Assembly (NCBI RefSeq): GCF_016097415.1
Contig: NZ_JAEHGE010000001.1
Coordinates: forward strand, 974,914-1,038,913
Origin: a sulfur-oxidizing endosymbiont of Gigantopelta aegis
Lineage (GTDB): Bacteria; Pseudomonadota; Gammaproteobacteria; GRL18
Direction: 5' to 3'
DNA: 64,000 nt
The position numbers and the translations under genes are program-made. Position 1 is the first letter of the stretch; every line of letters begins with the position of its first letter. Shown piece by piece: positions 52,468 to 62,961 of this stretch. The notes below the pieces were generated by a model. It did no database searches. It had not been told where the DNA came from and worked only from the letters and a program-made list of their open reading frames with translations.

Positions 52468-53454
52468 TTAGTGCTTAAACTTTCTTCTGCGAATAGCCAC
52501 CATACCAAGCAAGCCACTACCCAGTAGCAATAGAGTGGCAGGTTCTGGGATGGTATTATCTGTATACTGGCCAATATCGCCACCACCAACTTCATAAATT
52601 GCGCTACCGCTACCGGCCCAAAAATGACCCAGAGCACCGAAACCCATACCTTCTACTGCTTTAGCCGCGCCTCCAAGTTCTTCGGTGTAATCGAAAATAT
52701 TCCATTGTGTCCAACCTGTTTCCGTTGCAAGTGTTTCGGGGTTGTCACCAAAGCCCCAACGCATCATGTAGTTAGAGGTCATATCAGAGAGCCAGATATT
52801 GCCATTGACCCATTCCAGACCATCAAGATGGCTACCACCGAGAGTGGGGATAGAATTGAATTCGAAATTCCAGTTACTGCCATCAATGGAACTATAAACG
52901 CTTTGATTTTCACCTCCAGCCCACCATTTTCCACCGCCATAAGACAGGAAGCTGAGAGGAGAACCCCAATCAGCGCTGGCGTAGGGAAGACCGCTTGAGT
53001 AGATCTTAGAAGCAGATGACACATAGGAGCCAGTTGTTTTATTAAAGGCATAAATGCTTTCATTTGAGGCGCCGGTATAAATATAATTTGCATCTACCCA
53101 CATCTCACCCACACTTGCCGCCCTCAAACGACTGGGTGCGCCACTCAGGTTGTATGACTGGGAATTGCTAAAGAGGCGTGTCTGATAATTTGGATTTGCA
53201 GTGATACCATCAGCAAGATAACGAGGTTCATCTTTCTTACTCATATCTGCAACAGCGACATCGATTGAGTAAACAGAAGTTCCACCACCATAATAAATTG
53301 TATTGCCATACGATGCGACATCATATTCACTGCCTGACCCTTCATAGACGGAGAATTCATAAAAATTATTTGCTAACACGCTACTGGGGAAACTCGTAAC
53401 ACAAACTAATGTAATGCCAGGCAATAGCCGAAATTTTGAATGTTTGTTTTTCAT
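52468..53454 (-). CDS. PEP-CTERM sorting-domain protein
   Basis: A 328-residue secreted protein. A signal peptide (to about residue 28, VLA-N) is followed by a repetitive Tyr-, Gly-, Ser- and Trp-rich domain. Its short motifs such as NTIYYGGG, NYIYTGASN, KWWAGGENQ, GNIWLSDM and GHFWAGSGS look like blades of a beta-propeller. The C-terminus is a textbook PEP-CTERM signal: IPEPATLLLLGSGLLGMVA followed by IRRRKFKH. Exosortase should cleave here and release or anchor the protein at the cell surface with extracellular polysaccharide. No exosortase gene lies in the window. Confidence 0.92.
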   Translation of the reverse strand: MKNKHSKFRLLPGITLVCVTSFPSSVLANNFYEFSVYEGSGSEYDVASYGNTIYYGGGTSVYSIDVAVADMSKKDEPRYLADGITANPNYQTRLFSNSQSYNLSGAPSRLRAASVGEMWVDANYIYTGASNESIYAFNKTTGSYVSSASKIYSSGLPYASADWGSPLSFLSYGGGKWWAGGENQSVYSSIDGSNWNFEFNSIPTLGGSHLDGLEWVNGNIWLSDMTSNYMMRWGFGDNPETLATETGWTQWNIFDYTEELGGAAKAVEGMGFGALGHFWAGSGSAIYEVGGGDIGQYTDNTIPEPATLLLLGSGLLGMVAIRRRKFKH

Positions 53455-53981
53455 AATAGTTACTCCTCATTTATTTACCGCAAGTAAACTTATAAATTAT
53501 AAGTAATTAAGATCTTGCATAATCTGTGCAAAATTTTTTTTCAGATCATTAATTGGCTGGTAAATATTGACAGAATCATCCTCATTATGTGTTTAATGCT
53601 AGAGCTGTTGACACGATTTCATTATTTTATGCGTAAAAACATAATCTTATGCTGATATAAAAGTAGAGCTTGTATCTTTGTTACACAAAAAATATCTACA
53701 ACTTTATTGATTCATATCAATAACTAACTTTCTTGGATCACAGTAATTTTTATTTATTTATTTAAATTAGGGGGGCAGGGCAAAAAGTGTAAATTATCTT
53801 GACACTTTGTACTGACAAAGTCATATCAAAATTGACTTTAATGTTTGTAGTACTGTATATGCTATATAAATCCTGTAAATATGAGTCTCCACCATAATAT
53901 CAAGGTGTAAATCAGGTTTGATCTGTGCCAAATTAGGTTTAGAAAATAATTTGTGTATAAAAACCTGACACTTTAAAGGAA
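53455..53981. other. Long AT-rich upstream region of the PEP-CTERM gene
   Basis: This 527-bp stretch contains no convincing gene. It holds the candidate sigma-54 promoter listed separately. Near 53784-53808 an inverted AAAGTGT/ACACTTT pair occurs. The length of the leader suggests room for enhancer-type activator sites. Confidence 0.45.
53516..53531 (-). promoter_or_regulatory. Possible sigma-54 type promoter or palindromic operator
   Basis: On the minus strand TTGCACAGATTATGCA resembles the -24/-12 pattern TGGCAC-N5-TTGCA with one mismatch in each half, including one of the usually invariant G residues at -24. It lies about 62 bp before the PEP-CTERM start. The same bases form a TTGCA...TGCAA dyad, so an operator is an alternative. 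Confidence 0.3.
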
Positions 53982-54403
53982 ATTCGGGACAGCTCAATCC
54001 CGCTTTACAGTTTTCTGAGCTAAGCAATTAAAAAAGGGAAGTCATCAAGCCAGTATTCTGAGATAATATTGTTACCACACAAACTATCCAGCAGCATGAC
54101 CCATGACAGGACTGCGCAACACTGATTTAACGACTTTCCAGAAAATAGAGTTTAGCGCAAAGGTCTTAGCAAACCAAGGATTACATGGTGCAAAGACTCG
54201 TCTGAGTCAAGAGTATGAGATTTCTCGCCCCACTCTCTATCCTGACACATGGGGTACAGGAAGATACAGCAGAAATTTTATTTCAGCATTTTAGTCAAAC
54301 ACCGGAGCAACTAAAAGCCCGTACAGTAATAGTTGATCAAGAACAGCTAGAGTGTACTCATAGGCTGGATCTTAAGGAATTATGAATTTTTAACATCATA
54401 AAT

Positions 54404-55702
54404 TTACGCTCCATATAGAGGGTTTAGCCCCAGTTTTGATCGCCCAGATTTTTTATCTCGCTTTATACTATCACGCCGAGTATTGTTTTTTAAAAATAGA
54501 ATCGCTTTTTCAAGAGCCATTCTGATTTTATCGGGGTCATGTATTATTGAATTCATAATATCACCCATAAAGTAACAAGCAGATTTAGCCACTTTGTGTG
54601 TTGAAATGGCAACGCCTGTCGCCTTTTGAGCAACATGGGCAATAAACCTTTTAAAATGGCCGCACATAAGGAAGCCCAAATCAGCCCCTCAACAATGGCT
54701 TCTTTTTCAGTGACAAATGTCCTCAGATTGGCAAATGATTTCCATTCTTTAAACATCAACTCAATTTGCCAGCGAAGTCGGTACGCTTCAATAATATGTT
54801 CTGGTGAAAATGTATCTCGTGGCAAATTTGTCGTTAAATATTGAAAGTAATTGGCACTGGGGTTCCAACTAACAATCATTCGGCAATTAATTATTTTATC
54901 TTTTTCTTCCCATTGAATATCCATATCAATTACATCAGTTTTAGATAATTTTTTCTTTTATGTCTTTGAGCTTTTTATTTGAAAATTTCTTAAGCTGTTT
55001 ATCATCGATCAGTACTTTTTTAACATTAGGGTTTATTGCTGAAGTCGCTTTAATGATGCAATAAACACTGCTTTGTTGTAATACACGATACATGTAATCC
55101 TTTTTAAAATAGCCTCTGTCTCCCATAATTAAAGTGTCTTCTAATTGCTCAGGCTTTGGTAAATATTGGGCTTCAGCATTTGTGTCGGGAGTTAATATAA
55201 TCGTCTCAGGTGTTTCTGAATATAAATCCAATGCAACATGCAACTCAACTGCCGCTGGGTTATAGTGGCTGAAACGACCAGGAAGCTTGTCTTTTAATTT
55301 GGGATTAACAGCAAAAGAAGAACCATCCTGTAATAGGATTTTCTTAAATATTTCAAATGGACTACCTTTGTTAAATGCCAGTGATTGATAGGCAAACTCA
55401 TTGAGTAAATGTTCTAACATATGACGCATAAAAACAGGGAATTGCTTCTTTCGTAGTTGGTTATGAAATGGCTTATAAGCAATATTGATCCCAAACAGAT
55501 TATTAAATCCTCGATGAAGATCTGCTATTGTTTTTATCTCATGTTGTGAAAGAACCGTTATAAAAGCCATGCCCAATCGGTAAGGTGTTATTTGCCTACA
55601 GCGTGATGCCAGTTTTAAGGATTTCCCCAAATCATTTAATGTCTTTTCTGAAAAAAACTTTTTGCATTTATTTCCAAGTTGTTTAATATAGATTTTGTTC
55701 AT
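54404..55702 (-). pseudogene. IS4-family transposase with two frameshifts
   Basis: The first frame (55702-54941) contains ILLQDGSSFAVN with the first catalytic Asp and TLIMGDRGYFKKDYMYRVLQ with the second. An A6 run near 54948 breaks it. The second frame contains the IS4 YREK-type signature YRLRWQIELMFKEWKSF with the catalytic Glu, and breaks at an A-run near 54655. The third frame supplies the C-terminus (IAHVAQKATGVAISTHKVAK). It is one complete gene of about 430 codons if both single-base shifts are repaired. Confidence 0.88.
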
Positions 55703-55808
55703 TTGATCAGTTCGCTATAAGTATTGGTCTACTTGATCTGATCATTTGAACGCCTAATAGTTCAACTTAAATGCTTAAATATCTGTTTTTTTACTCTTTT
55801 TTATATTT

Positions 55809-57164
55809 GGCTCTTCTCCGCTTTGATGAGTGAAGAAAGATGCTAATATTCAAGAAACCTGTTGAAATATAAAGCTTCTGAAGGTTTTATAAGCAATAGG
55901 TAATATGAGTATCAACATCTCACCCACCATTTTGGGACTGACTGGCCAAAGAGTCAATGAAATAACGTTAAATAAACACCATGAGACAGTTCATATAATC
56001 TGTCAAAGAGACAAGCGAAGGAAGGTAATTGATCCCTTAACCGGTCAGCAAGGGACGATAAATCGATACATAAAAAGACAAGTACGTGATGTGCCATTTA
56101 TGGGCTATCCATGCTATCTGGAAATTGAGTTAGCTCAGGTTTGTATCAGTAAAAATGAACGCCGAATAGAGCGATGTGACTTTGTTGATAAAGGCTGTCG
56201 TTTTACACAACGATTTTGTCATATGATTAGTGGTCTTTGTCGTCATATCAGCATTCAGGCTGTTTCCAGGCATCTCAATATACGTTGGGAAACCGTTAAG
56301 AATATTGACAAAGCTTATCTTGAAAAAACATTGCCTGCATTAGAGCCCGAAAAATTAAAGGACTTAAAATATATCGGTGTTGATGAAGTGGCCAGAGCAA
56401 AAGGCCATGATTATATGACGGTCATTTATGATATGGTTGAAGGACATTTAATCGGGGTAGAAACAGGTCGAACTTCAGATGTATTTACAAAGTTTTTAAA
56501 ACGAATACCGAAGGAAACCACTGAAAAAATAGAGGCGGTGGCCATGGACATGGGGCCCGCGTATCAAAAAATCAGTGAGAGAAATATTGCCCAATGCAGA
56601 TATTGTTTTTGATCGATTTCATGTCATGAAGAATTTCTCTAACGTGATAAAAAATCAACGTAGGATTGAATTCAGACGAGCCAGCAAGCCTGGAAAAGAT
56701 TTACTCAAGGGATGCTATTACTTGCTACTAAAAAATGAAGACAAGCTCACTGAGAAACAATCTGACCGATTGAATAACCTGTTATCAGAAAATCAGAATT
56801 TAAATATTTTATATCTGATGAAAGAACAGTTACAAGCACTGTGGAATAACAATGACGTGACTGAAATGAAAGATGAATTAGAGCAATGGTGTGTCATGGC
56901 TGATCAAAGCAATATGAGCTACTTAAAAACATTTGCTCGCTCAATGAGAAAGAATAAAGATGGTATTTGCAACTATGCAAAACATCAGCTGACATCCGCT
57001 AGAATTGAAGCAGGTAATGTCAGTATTGGCTTAATAAGAAAAAGGGCCAGAGGGATTCGGGATACCGAATATTTTAAACTTAAAATCAGGCAAACCTCCA
57101 TTCCTGATGAGCAGAGTATGTTCTATTTTGGGTAAACCCTCACTCATCAAAGCGGAGAAGAGCC
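55809..57164 (+). mobile_element. ISL3-family element
   Basis: Near-perfect 24-bp ends begin GGCTCTTCTCCGCTTTGATG on the left and close inverted at 57164. They are flanked by a TATATTT repeat (55802-55808, 57165-57171). It is 1356 bp long, inserted in the IS4 element upstream of that element's transposase gene. It is the probable autonomous parent of the 199-bp MITE at 40331. Confidence 0.9.
55905..57135 (+). pseudogene. ISL3-family transposase with one frameshift
   Basis: The N-terminal half has MSINISPTILGLTGQRVNEI, a basic region, KYIGVDEVARAKGHDYMTVI with a catalytic Asp, and VAMDMGPAYQK with the next Asp. The frame is lost at an A6 run at about 56566-56571. Dropping one A continues it as SVREILPNADIVFDRFHVMKNF and SARIEAGNVSIGLIRKRARG, which has the last acidic residue region. 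Otherwise complete (about 410 codons). Confidence 0.88.
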
Positions 57165-58371
57165 TATATTTTTAAAATAATACCTTATAAATCAATAGCT
57201 TTAAAGATCCAGCCTATGAGAGTGTACTATCATTGCATTGTCGATTATGACTCCTGGTAGTATCCGTGCCATAGAAGATCTCATCCCCATCATTTACCCA
57301 GGTGTCACTCGCTCCTTTGGGAGTATTCAGTCCTTGCTTATTGAAGCACAGGATAAGGCAAGACAATTTAATCACACGGTTGATTTCTCATCAATAAAAG
57401 TCGCCGCCTTAGATGAAATGTACAGTCAAAGCTCGCCTGTTTTAGCGGGTGTTGATTTAGACAGTGGTTTCTTACATTCACTTGAATTATGCGAAAGTCT
57501 CTCCACAGAAGATTGGGCAGCGGTACTACAATAAGCCAAATCACAAGGGCTGAATTTAGAGATTGCGGTGAAAGATGCAGCACCTGGAATTGCTTGTGGC
57601 GTCAAACAAGTTTTTCCAGATGCCCAACAAAGAGATGATTGTTTCCATGTTTTATACGATATGAATAAAGTGAGACGAAAAATAAAAAGTCATGCCTATC
57701 ATGCCATAGAAAATGAATACAGTTTACAAAAGAAATTGGCCACTTACATTGAAAATAGGGTGACTGGCATTGCTTATGCAGCCCATGCATTAGACGTTGA
57801 ACTGGCTGTATTAACGCCACAATACTCTAGAATTCAGGTCAGTCGAAGTTGTTTGTTGTTACGCCTGCTTGACGAACTGAAAAAGCAGAAAAGCATTCGA
57901 CCCTATCAAAAAAAATATCAATTCTTTCAGGCACTTTTTTATAATCTGCAGCAAGCGTTGGGCGAAAAGCTGGATGAGGTACAATCTAAAAACACGCAGG
58001 CAGGGACGTTACAAAGGCACTTCTGCTCATGAATGTATTTCTGGCCAAAAAGTGGATGACTGGCTGCCCACCATTGGGCGTCTTGCACTAAACAAAAAAA
58101 TCATCTCTCAATGCTGTTTTTTCAGAATTTAAATATTCTGTGGCTAAAGTGTGTCTATATGTAAAGCAAAAGGCTTAGATTTGATCTGTCCCGAATAAAA
58201 TTCTGATGTTGACTTTGTTCCTGACCACTTCTGACGAAGAAGAGTGCTTTTTTCTTGGCTTAAGCACTCAGGTTAAAATTTTTTTAATTTAATTATTTTA
58301 TAAAGCGGGTGTTGTTTTTTTTTAAATACAAACTATATTGAGAGTAATAAATTATTATTATTCAGAGTGCT

Positions 58372-59310
58372 ATGGGGTACTACATTGATATGAGTAACTA
58401 TTTATTTTTTTTTCAAATAAACAATGTTATCAAAAATGGGTTGATTTACCTCTTTTTTAGTCAGTTATTCTTCTGTTATTCTGCGTTTTCTCAGGATGAT
58501 TTAACACAGCCCCGTATTATTGTTTTACCACAAACTGATGCACTTTCTTCTTATGGTGAATGTTATCCTGGAGAGAGTGATAAACCGACAATACTTATTT
58601 TGCACGGATTTATGCTGACTCATAATTTTCAGACCGTCAAACGACTTGCCGAATCATTGCATGATTCCGGTTATAACGTATTAACGCCAACATTAACGCT
58701 GGGAATCAACAAACGTAAGCAAAGTATGTCCTGCGAAGCAATTCATACTCATTCACTCCTTGATGATATGAAAGAAATTGAACAGTGGGTACAATGGTTA
58801 ACAAAAAAAAGCTTAGCAACAAAAGCTGAAAAAAAAATCATAATGATAGGTCATAGCGCAGGCTCTTCACAAATCATTTCTTATATCCATCATTATCCTC
58901 AAACACCGGTCAAATATCTTATTTTTCTGTCGATGCCAAATTTCGGAGACAGCCCTAATTCGTTTGAAAGAAAACAAGATCTGGAGTTGGCTGAAAGCGC
59001 AAAAAATGATAATGAAATGAAAGTGTTTTCTTTATCATATTGTAGAAAATATGTGACGACGGCTAAAAACTTTATATCATATTATAATTTGTCAAAAAAG
59101 AATTTATTTAAATATCTTGAGCAATCGCCTATTGATAAAACCCTTGTTCTGGGTAGTGAAGATACTCGAGTGGATAAGGAATGGAATAAAAATCTAAGCT
59201 CTACAGGTATGAATGTTATTATAATTCCAGGGGCAAATCATTTTTTTGATTCTGAACATGAATTTAATCTGTTCGATGTGGTTGAAAACATTCTAATGGA
59301 GCTTAAATAA
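58372..59310 (+). CDS. Alpha/beta hydrolase, exported
   Basis: A 312-residue alpha/beta-fold protein. A hydrophobic N-terminus (about residues 22-40, ending CYSAFS-Q) suggests export. PTILILHGFMLTH is the oxyanion motif, and IGHSAGSS gives the nucleophile Ser162. The acid is probably in LVLGSEDTRVDKEW and the His in GANHFFDSEHE. Met7 (58390) is an alternative start; neither has a strong ribosome site. It lies 7 bp upstream of a GGDEF-EAL gene, so the two are probably co-transcribed. The substrate is unknown. Confidence 0.85.
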   Translation: MGYYIDMSNYLFFFQINNVIKNGLIYLFFSQLFFCYSAFSQDDLTQPRIIVLPQTDALSSYGECYPGESDKPTILILHGFMLTHNFQTVKRLAESLHDSGYNVLTPTLTLGINKRKQSMSCEAIHTHSLLDDMKEIEQWVQWLTKKSLATKAEKKIIMIGHSAGSSQIISYIHHYPQTPVKYLIFLSMPNFGDSPNSFERKQDLELAESAKNDNEMKVFSLSYCRKYVTTAKNFISYYNLSKKNLFKYLEQSPIDKTLVLGSEDTRVDKEWNKNLSSTGMNVIIIPGANHFFDSEHEFNLFDVVENILMELK

Positions 59311-59317
59311 CCGAATC

Positions 59318-61534
59318 ATGATGATAAAGCGTCTATCCATAAAACATTATGCCTTGGGATTTATTCTTTTATATATCATTGTTTTTATCAGCAGCAGTTA
59401 TTATGCGTATCATTATATCAATATCATTAATGAGCGATTAGTCAGTGCCAATAAAGATCGAGGAGAAACTGAATTAATCACGGCTTATCAGGCACTAATC
59501 CAACAACATCAGAATATCAGCAATAAATTTGCTTTGTGGGAGGAAGTGCATCAACAATTAGACAATACTGCCTTTTATTCTTACTGGCATTCTCATCGTT
59601 TATATAGTTCACATCGTTTGCCTAATTATTTTAAAGAGGTTGCGCTCTATAATAAACAGGGTAATATTTTGGCAAAACTCATAACAACCACATTGCCTGA
59701 AAAAATTACTAGCAATAATTTATCCCCCTATTTTATTATTGAAAAAAACACGGCTTATCTTATACTGACTACTGCTATAATTGAGCAGGGTGATGAAAAA
59801 ATAATTCGCGGTTATCTCATGACTAAAAGCCAAGTCATAAGTTCATTATTAAGCATAAAACAATTTAATTTTATTGAATCAGAATCGATTAAAGAAGCAG
59901 TCAATGAAAAAAGCAGATTCCCAGTTGATCAGCTCATTGAATATTTGCATTATCAGCTTAAAAACAATGACAATATTCATATTTATTCAAATATACTGAA
60001 AGAAGCGATTTTTCGCAATGCAATGGTACTCATTGTCTTTGCTCTTTTATTTTATTATTTAATCAGCTTTTTTCTCTCCCGTCCCTTACTTAAAATCGCC
60101 ACTTATATCGATAAGCTTAACAAACGCTCAGAGAGTAATAAAATATTGGACTCTGATGATCAATTCCATATTGATGAACTGGAAAAAGTGCGTCATTCTC
60201 TTGTCCAGTATCAGCGTAAATTAAAGAAAGTTTATCTGAACCTGGATGTAAAAAACAAAGAACTCTGGGATATGGCACATCATGATGCCCTGACAGGTAT
60301 TTATAATCGGAGGGCATTTGACGAACACTGGAAGCATGTAAAAGATGTGTTTTTCGATAATAGGCATAAAATCGCATTACTTTTATTTGATATAAATCAC
60401 TTTAAAAGCATTAATGATTCTTATGGTCACCTGGTTGGCGATAAGGTGCTTAAAGCCATAGCCATAGCTATAGAAAAATCACTTAGAAAAGGAGAAAAAC
60501 TTTATCGTATCGGTGGTGATGAATTTGTCTCTATTATACAAATTGAAAAAATAGATGAAGCACTTTATGTTGCTGAACGATGCAATAATAATATTAAAAA
60601 TATTGCTTTTAATGACTTCAAAATAAGTGAACCGGTGAATGTCAGTATTGGCATTGCGCATAATGTCGGGCTTGAACAAAACAATATTAATGACTTGCTC
60701 TGGCAGGCTGATATCGCTGTTTATGAGGCTAAAAAACCAGGACAATCACATATTATTTTTTACTCAAAAAAGATTGAAAATATTTCTAATAGCATTTTTT
60801 CAAGCAAAATTAACACACTGGTTTATGATACAATTGAGTCGGGAAAAGGCATTACTATGTTTTATCAGCCCATTATTAATTTAACAGATAATTCGGTCGC
60901 TTATTATGAAACTTTATTGAGGATAAAAAAAGAGGATGAATTTATTTCACCACAACATATTTTTCAATTAGTTGAAGCACGGAAACTAGAATGTGAGCTG
61001 GATATTGTTATTTTTAAATCAATAGAACATGATCTGAAAATGGGTGTTATTAGTGAAAAAACAGGGGGTTCAATTAATGTTTCTGGGCCTTCTATTGTCA
61101 GCAATAAAATTATAGAAAAGCTCTCTCAGTTTACTCCTTATTTAGCTCGGTATAAAATTATTCTGGAAATTACTGAAACCTCATTAATTACCAATATCAA
61201 TCAGGCCAGTGATAATATCTCCCAACTAAAAAAACTGGGCTTTATGATTGCTCTGGATGACTTTGGTAGTGGTTATTCATCCCTGAGTTATTTATCATCC
61301 ATGCCGGTTGATATTGTTAAATTTGATATCTCTTTAATTCAACAAGTAAGCAATAAAAAACAATACACTTTGATTAATTACCTAGCCAACATGATTAATG
61401 AGATCGGTTATAAATTGGTAGCAGAAGGCATTGAGACTGAAGCAACCAGCAAGATTATAAAAACCATGAAATTTCATTATGCTCAAGGCTTTTTATATGG
61501 CAAGCCTTCGAATAAACCTAAAAAAATTAATTGA
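59318..61534 (+). CDS. Membrane GGDEF-EAL protein
   Basis: A 738-residue c-di-GMP protein. Membrane helices at about residues 12-32 and 233-253 enclose a periplasmic sensor of about 200 residues. A HAMP-like linker follows, then GGDEF (RIGGDEFVSI near residue 398, intact) and an EAL domain. In the latter the name motif is ETL (YYETLLRIK near residue 530), which keeps the Glu. ALDDFGSGYSSLSYL is intact near 645. Both activities are plausible. It follows the hydrolase gene by 7 bp. Confidence 0.9.
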   Translation: MMIKRLSIKHYALGFILLYIIVFISSSYYAYHYINIINERLVSANKDRGETELITAYQALIQQHQNISNKFALWEEVHQQLDNTAFYSYWHSHRLYSSHRLPNYFKEVALYNKQGNILAKLITTTLPEKITSNNLSPYFIIEKNTAYLILTTAIIEQGDEKIIRGYLMTKSQVISSLLSIKQFNFIESESIKEAVNEKSRFPVDQLIEYLHYQLKNNDNIHIYSNILKEAIFRNAMVLIVFALLFYYLISFFLSRPLLKIATYIDKLNKRSESNKILDSDDQFHIDELEKVRHSLVQYQRKLKKVYLNLDVKNKELWDMAHHDALTGIYNRRAFDEHWKHVKDVFFDNRHKIALLLFDINHFKSINDSYGHLVGDKVLKAIAIAIEKSLRKGEKLYRIGGDEFVSIIQIEKIDEALYVAERCNNNIKNIAFNDFKISEPVNVSIGIAHNVGLEQNNINDLLWQADIAVYEAKKPGQSHIIFYSKKIENISNSIFSSKINTLVYDTIESGKGITMFYQPIINLTDNSVAYYETLLRIKKEDEFISPQHIFQLVEARKLECELDIVIFKSIEHDLKMGVISEKTGGSINVSGPSIVSNKIIEKLSQFTPYLARYKIILEITETSLITNINQASDNISQLKKLGFMIALDDFGSGYSSLSYLSSMPVDIVKFDISLIQQVSNKKQYTLINYLANMINEIGYKLVAEGIETEATSKIIKTMKFHYAQGFLYGKPSNKPKKIN

Positions 61535-61638
61535 ATCAATTATGAGTGACGGATGTGTAGTCACCCTATGATAAATTCAATTATAATGCAGTAACCCAAA
61601 CTTGACATCCTCAATCACCCAAATACAATACATTCCCT

Positions 61639-62826
61639 ATGAAAAAACAGATAACTTTTCTTTTTATGATATTACTCTCACCCATCATCCTGGCTCAGGA
61701 AGAGGAGTTGCCTACACAATGTATTAATCGCTTACAGACTCAGGCAAAAGCTGCTGGACTGCCTGCATCTTTAATTATGGACATTATTCCTAGGCTTAAA
61801 GTGCTCCCTAAGGTCATTAAGTCTGATCAGTCACAACCGGAGTTTACCCAGACTTTTTCTGATTATCTGAGCAAACGTGTCACCAATACCCGTATTAAAC
61901 AAGGCACAAAATTATTAAAAAAGCATAATAAGTTTCTAAATGCACTTTATCGTCAATATGGCGTACCGGGTCGCTATCTGGTTGCATTCTGGGGGCTGGA
62001 AACTAATTTTGGTTCTTATATGGGTAAAATGTCGACGCTGAATTCTCTGGCAACACTTGCCTGTGATAAACGTCGCTCAGAATTCTTTACAGCCGAGTTT
62101 ATACAAGCATTAAAATTAATTGAACGTGAATCATTGGTGCCTGAGAAGATGCAAGGTTCATGGGCAGGTGCTATGGGGCATACTCAATTTATGCCATCGA
62201 CTTATTATAAATATGCAGTGGACGGTGATGGAGACGGTAAGATAAACCTCTGGTTCAGTGAAAAAGATGCACTGGCCAGTAGTGCCAACTATCTTCATCA
62301 ATTGGGTTGGAAGTCAGGTGAACGTTGGGGGCGTGAAATTAGTCTGCCAAAAGGCTTTCCCTATGAAAAAACGGGTCTAAGGAAGGCGCGGCCATTAAAA
62401 GAGTGGAGAGCGTTGGGTGCAATAAATATCAATGGGGTTCTGGTGCCTGCGCTGGATATAGAGTCATCTATTCTGGTGCCTTCGGGTCACAGGGGACCTA
62501 TTTTTGTTGCCTATAATAATTTTTCTATCATTATGCGTTGGAATAATAGTAAATCGTATGCACTTGCTGTTGGCTTGCTTGCAGATAGAATTATTGGTCA
62601 GGGGCCATTAAGCCGGTCATCAAATGATCAAAAACCGCTCAGTACTAAAACAGTTTATTCACTACAGAAAAAGCTCAATAGAGCTGGTTTTGATGCAGGT
62701 AAGCCTGATGGCGTTATAGGCTCAAATACCCAGCAGGCTATTCAGGCATTTCAGGTTTCAGCCGGCTTGATTGCTGATGGTTATCCAGGCTTTTCAACTC
62801 TTTCAAAACTGCCTGATGATGGATAG
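61639..62826 (+). CDS. Lytic murein transglycosylase (MltB family) with peptidoglycan-binding domain
   Basis: A 395-residue exported enzyme without a lipobox Cys; the signal peptide is MKKQITFLFMILLSPIILA. The catalytic Glu121 lies in AFWGLETNFGSYMG, and MQGSWAGAMGHTQFMPSTYYKYAVDGDGDGK (about residues 175-205) is the MltB core. A C-terminal PG_binding_1 domain runs from SLQKKLNRAGFDAGKPDGVIG to the end. It cleaves glycan strands to anhydromuropeptides in the periplasm. Confidence 0.93.
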   Translation: MKKQITFLFMILLSPIILAQEEELPTQCINRLQTQAKAAGLPASLIMDIIPRLKVLPKVIKSDQSQPEFTQTFSDYLSKRVTNTRIKQGTKLLKKHNKFLNALYRQYGVPGRYLVAFWGLETNFGSYMGKMSTLNSLATLACDKRRSEFFTAEFIQALKLIERESLVPEKMQGSWAGAMGHTQFMPSTYYKYAVDGDGDGKINLWFSEKDALASSANYLHQLGWKSGERWGREISLPKGFPYEKTGLRKARPLKEWRALGAININGVLVPALDIESSILVPSGHRGPIFVAYNNFSIIMRWNNSKSYALAVGLLADRIIGQGPLSRSSNDQKPLSTKTVYSLQKKLNRAGFDAGKPDGVIGSNTQQAIQAFQVSAGLIADGYPGFSTLSKLPDDG

Positions 62827-62961
62827 TATGAGGTAATCCCATCGATGAAAACAATCATAATTCAAGGGAACTATTTTTATACTCAAAATAGGATCTCATA
62901 TTTTATCCGGTCAAATGTATATAATAAGACATGACATAATATATTTTATAGAGGATCTACT

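Larger units (their letters stand above)
54359..57218 (-). mobile_element. IS4-family element, itself carrying ISL3
   Basis: Inverted ends CATAGGCTGGATCTT (54359-54373) and AAGATCCAGCCTATG (57204-57218) are flanked by a 10-bp direct repeat AGAGTGTACT (54349-54358 and 57219-57228), a duplication length typical of IS4. Without the ISL3 copy the element is about 1.5 kb. Confidence 0.9.
54103..58032 (+). pseudogene. Transposase-like gene split by IS4 insertion
   Basis: The 5' part (54103-54358) starts MTGLRNTDLTTFQKIEFSAK, an HTH-like region, has a frameshift at about 54238 and continues as VQEDTAEILFQHFSQTPEQL to QEQLECT. The 3' part (57219-58032) resumes at the same codons, CTIIALSIMTPGSIRAIEDL. 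It contains AALDEMYSQSSPVLAGVDLD (probable catalytic Asp residues), a nonsense TAA at 57532-57534, then AVKDAAPGIACG and QQRDDCFHVLYDMNKVRRK. The end is lost by a further shift at about 58015. Confidence 0.75.
53982..58196 (+). mobile_element. Outer insertion element of unassigned IS family, interrupted by IS4
   Basis: An 11-bp inverted pair ATTCGGGACAG (53982-53992) and CTGTCCCGAAT (58186-58196) brackets the split transposase gene 54103-58032. Subtracting the inserted IS4/ISL3 block and its duplication leaves about 1.35 kb. The family was not recognised. The ends are a proposal from the matching repeats only. Confidence 0.5.

Noticed and set aside
53821-54027. Short reverse open frame
   Set aside because: No ribosome site, no recognisable sequence, and it overlaps the proposed left end of the outer IS element.
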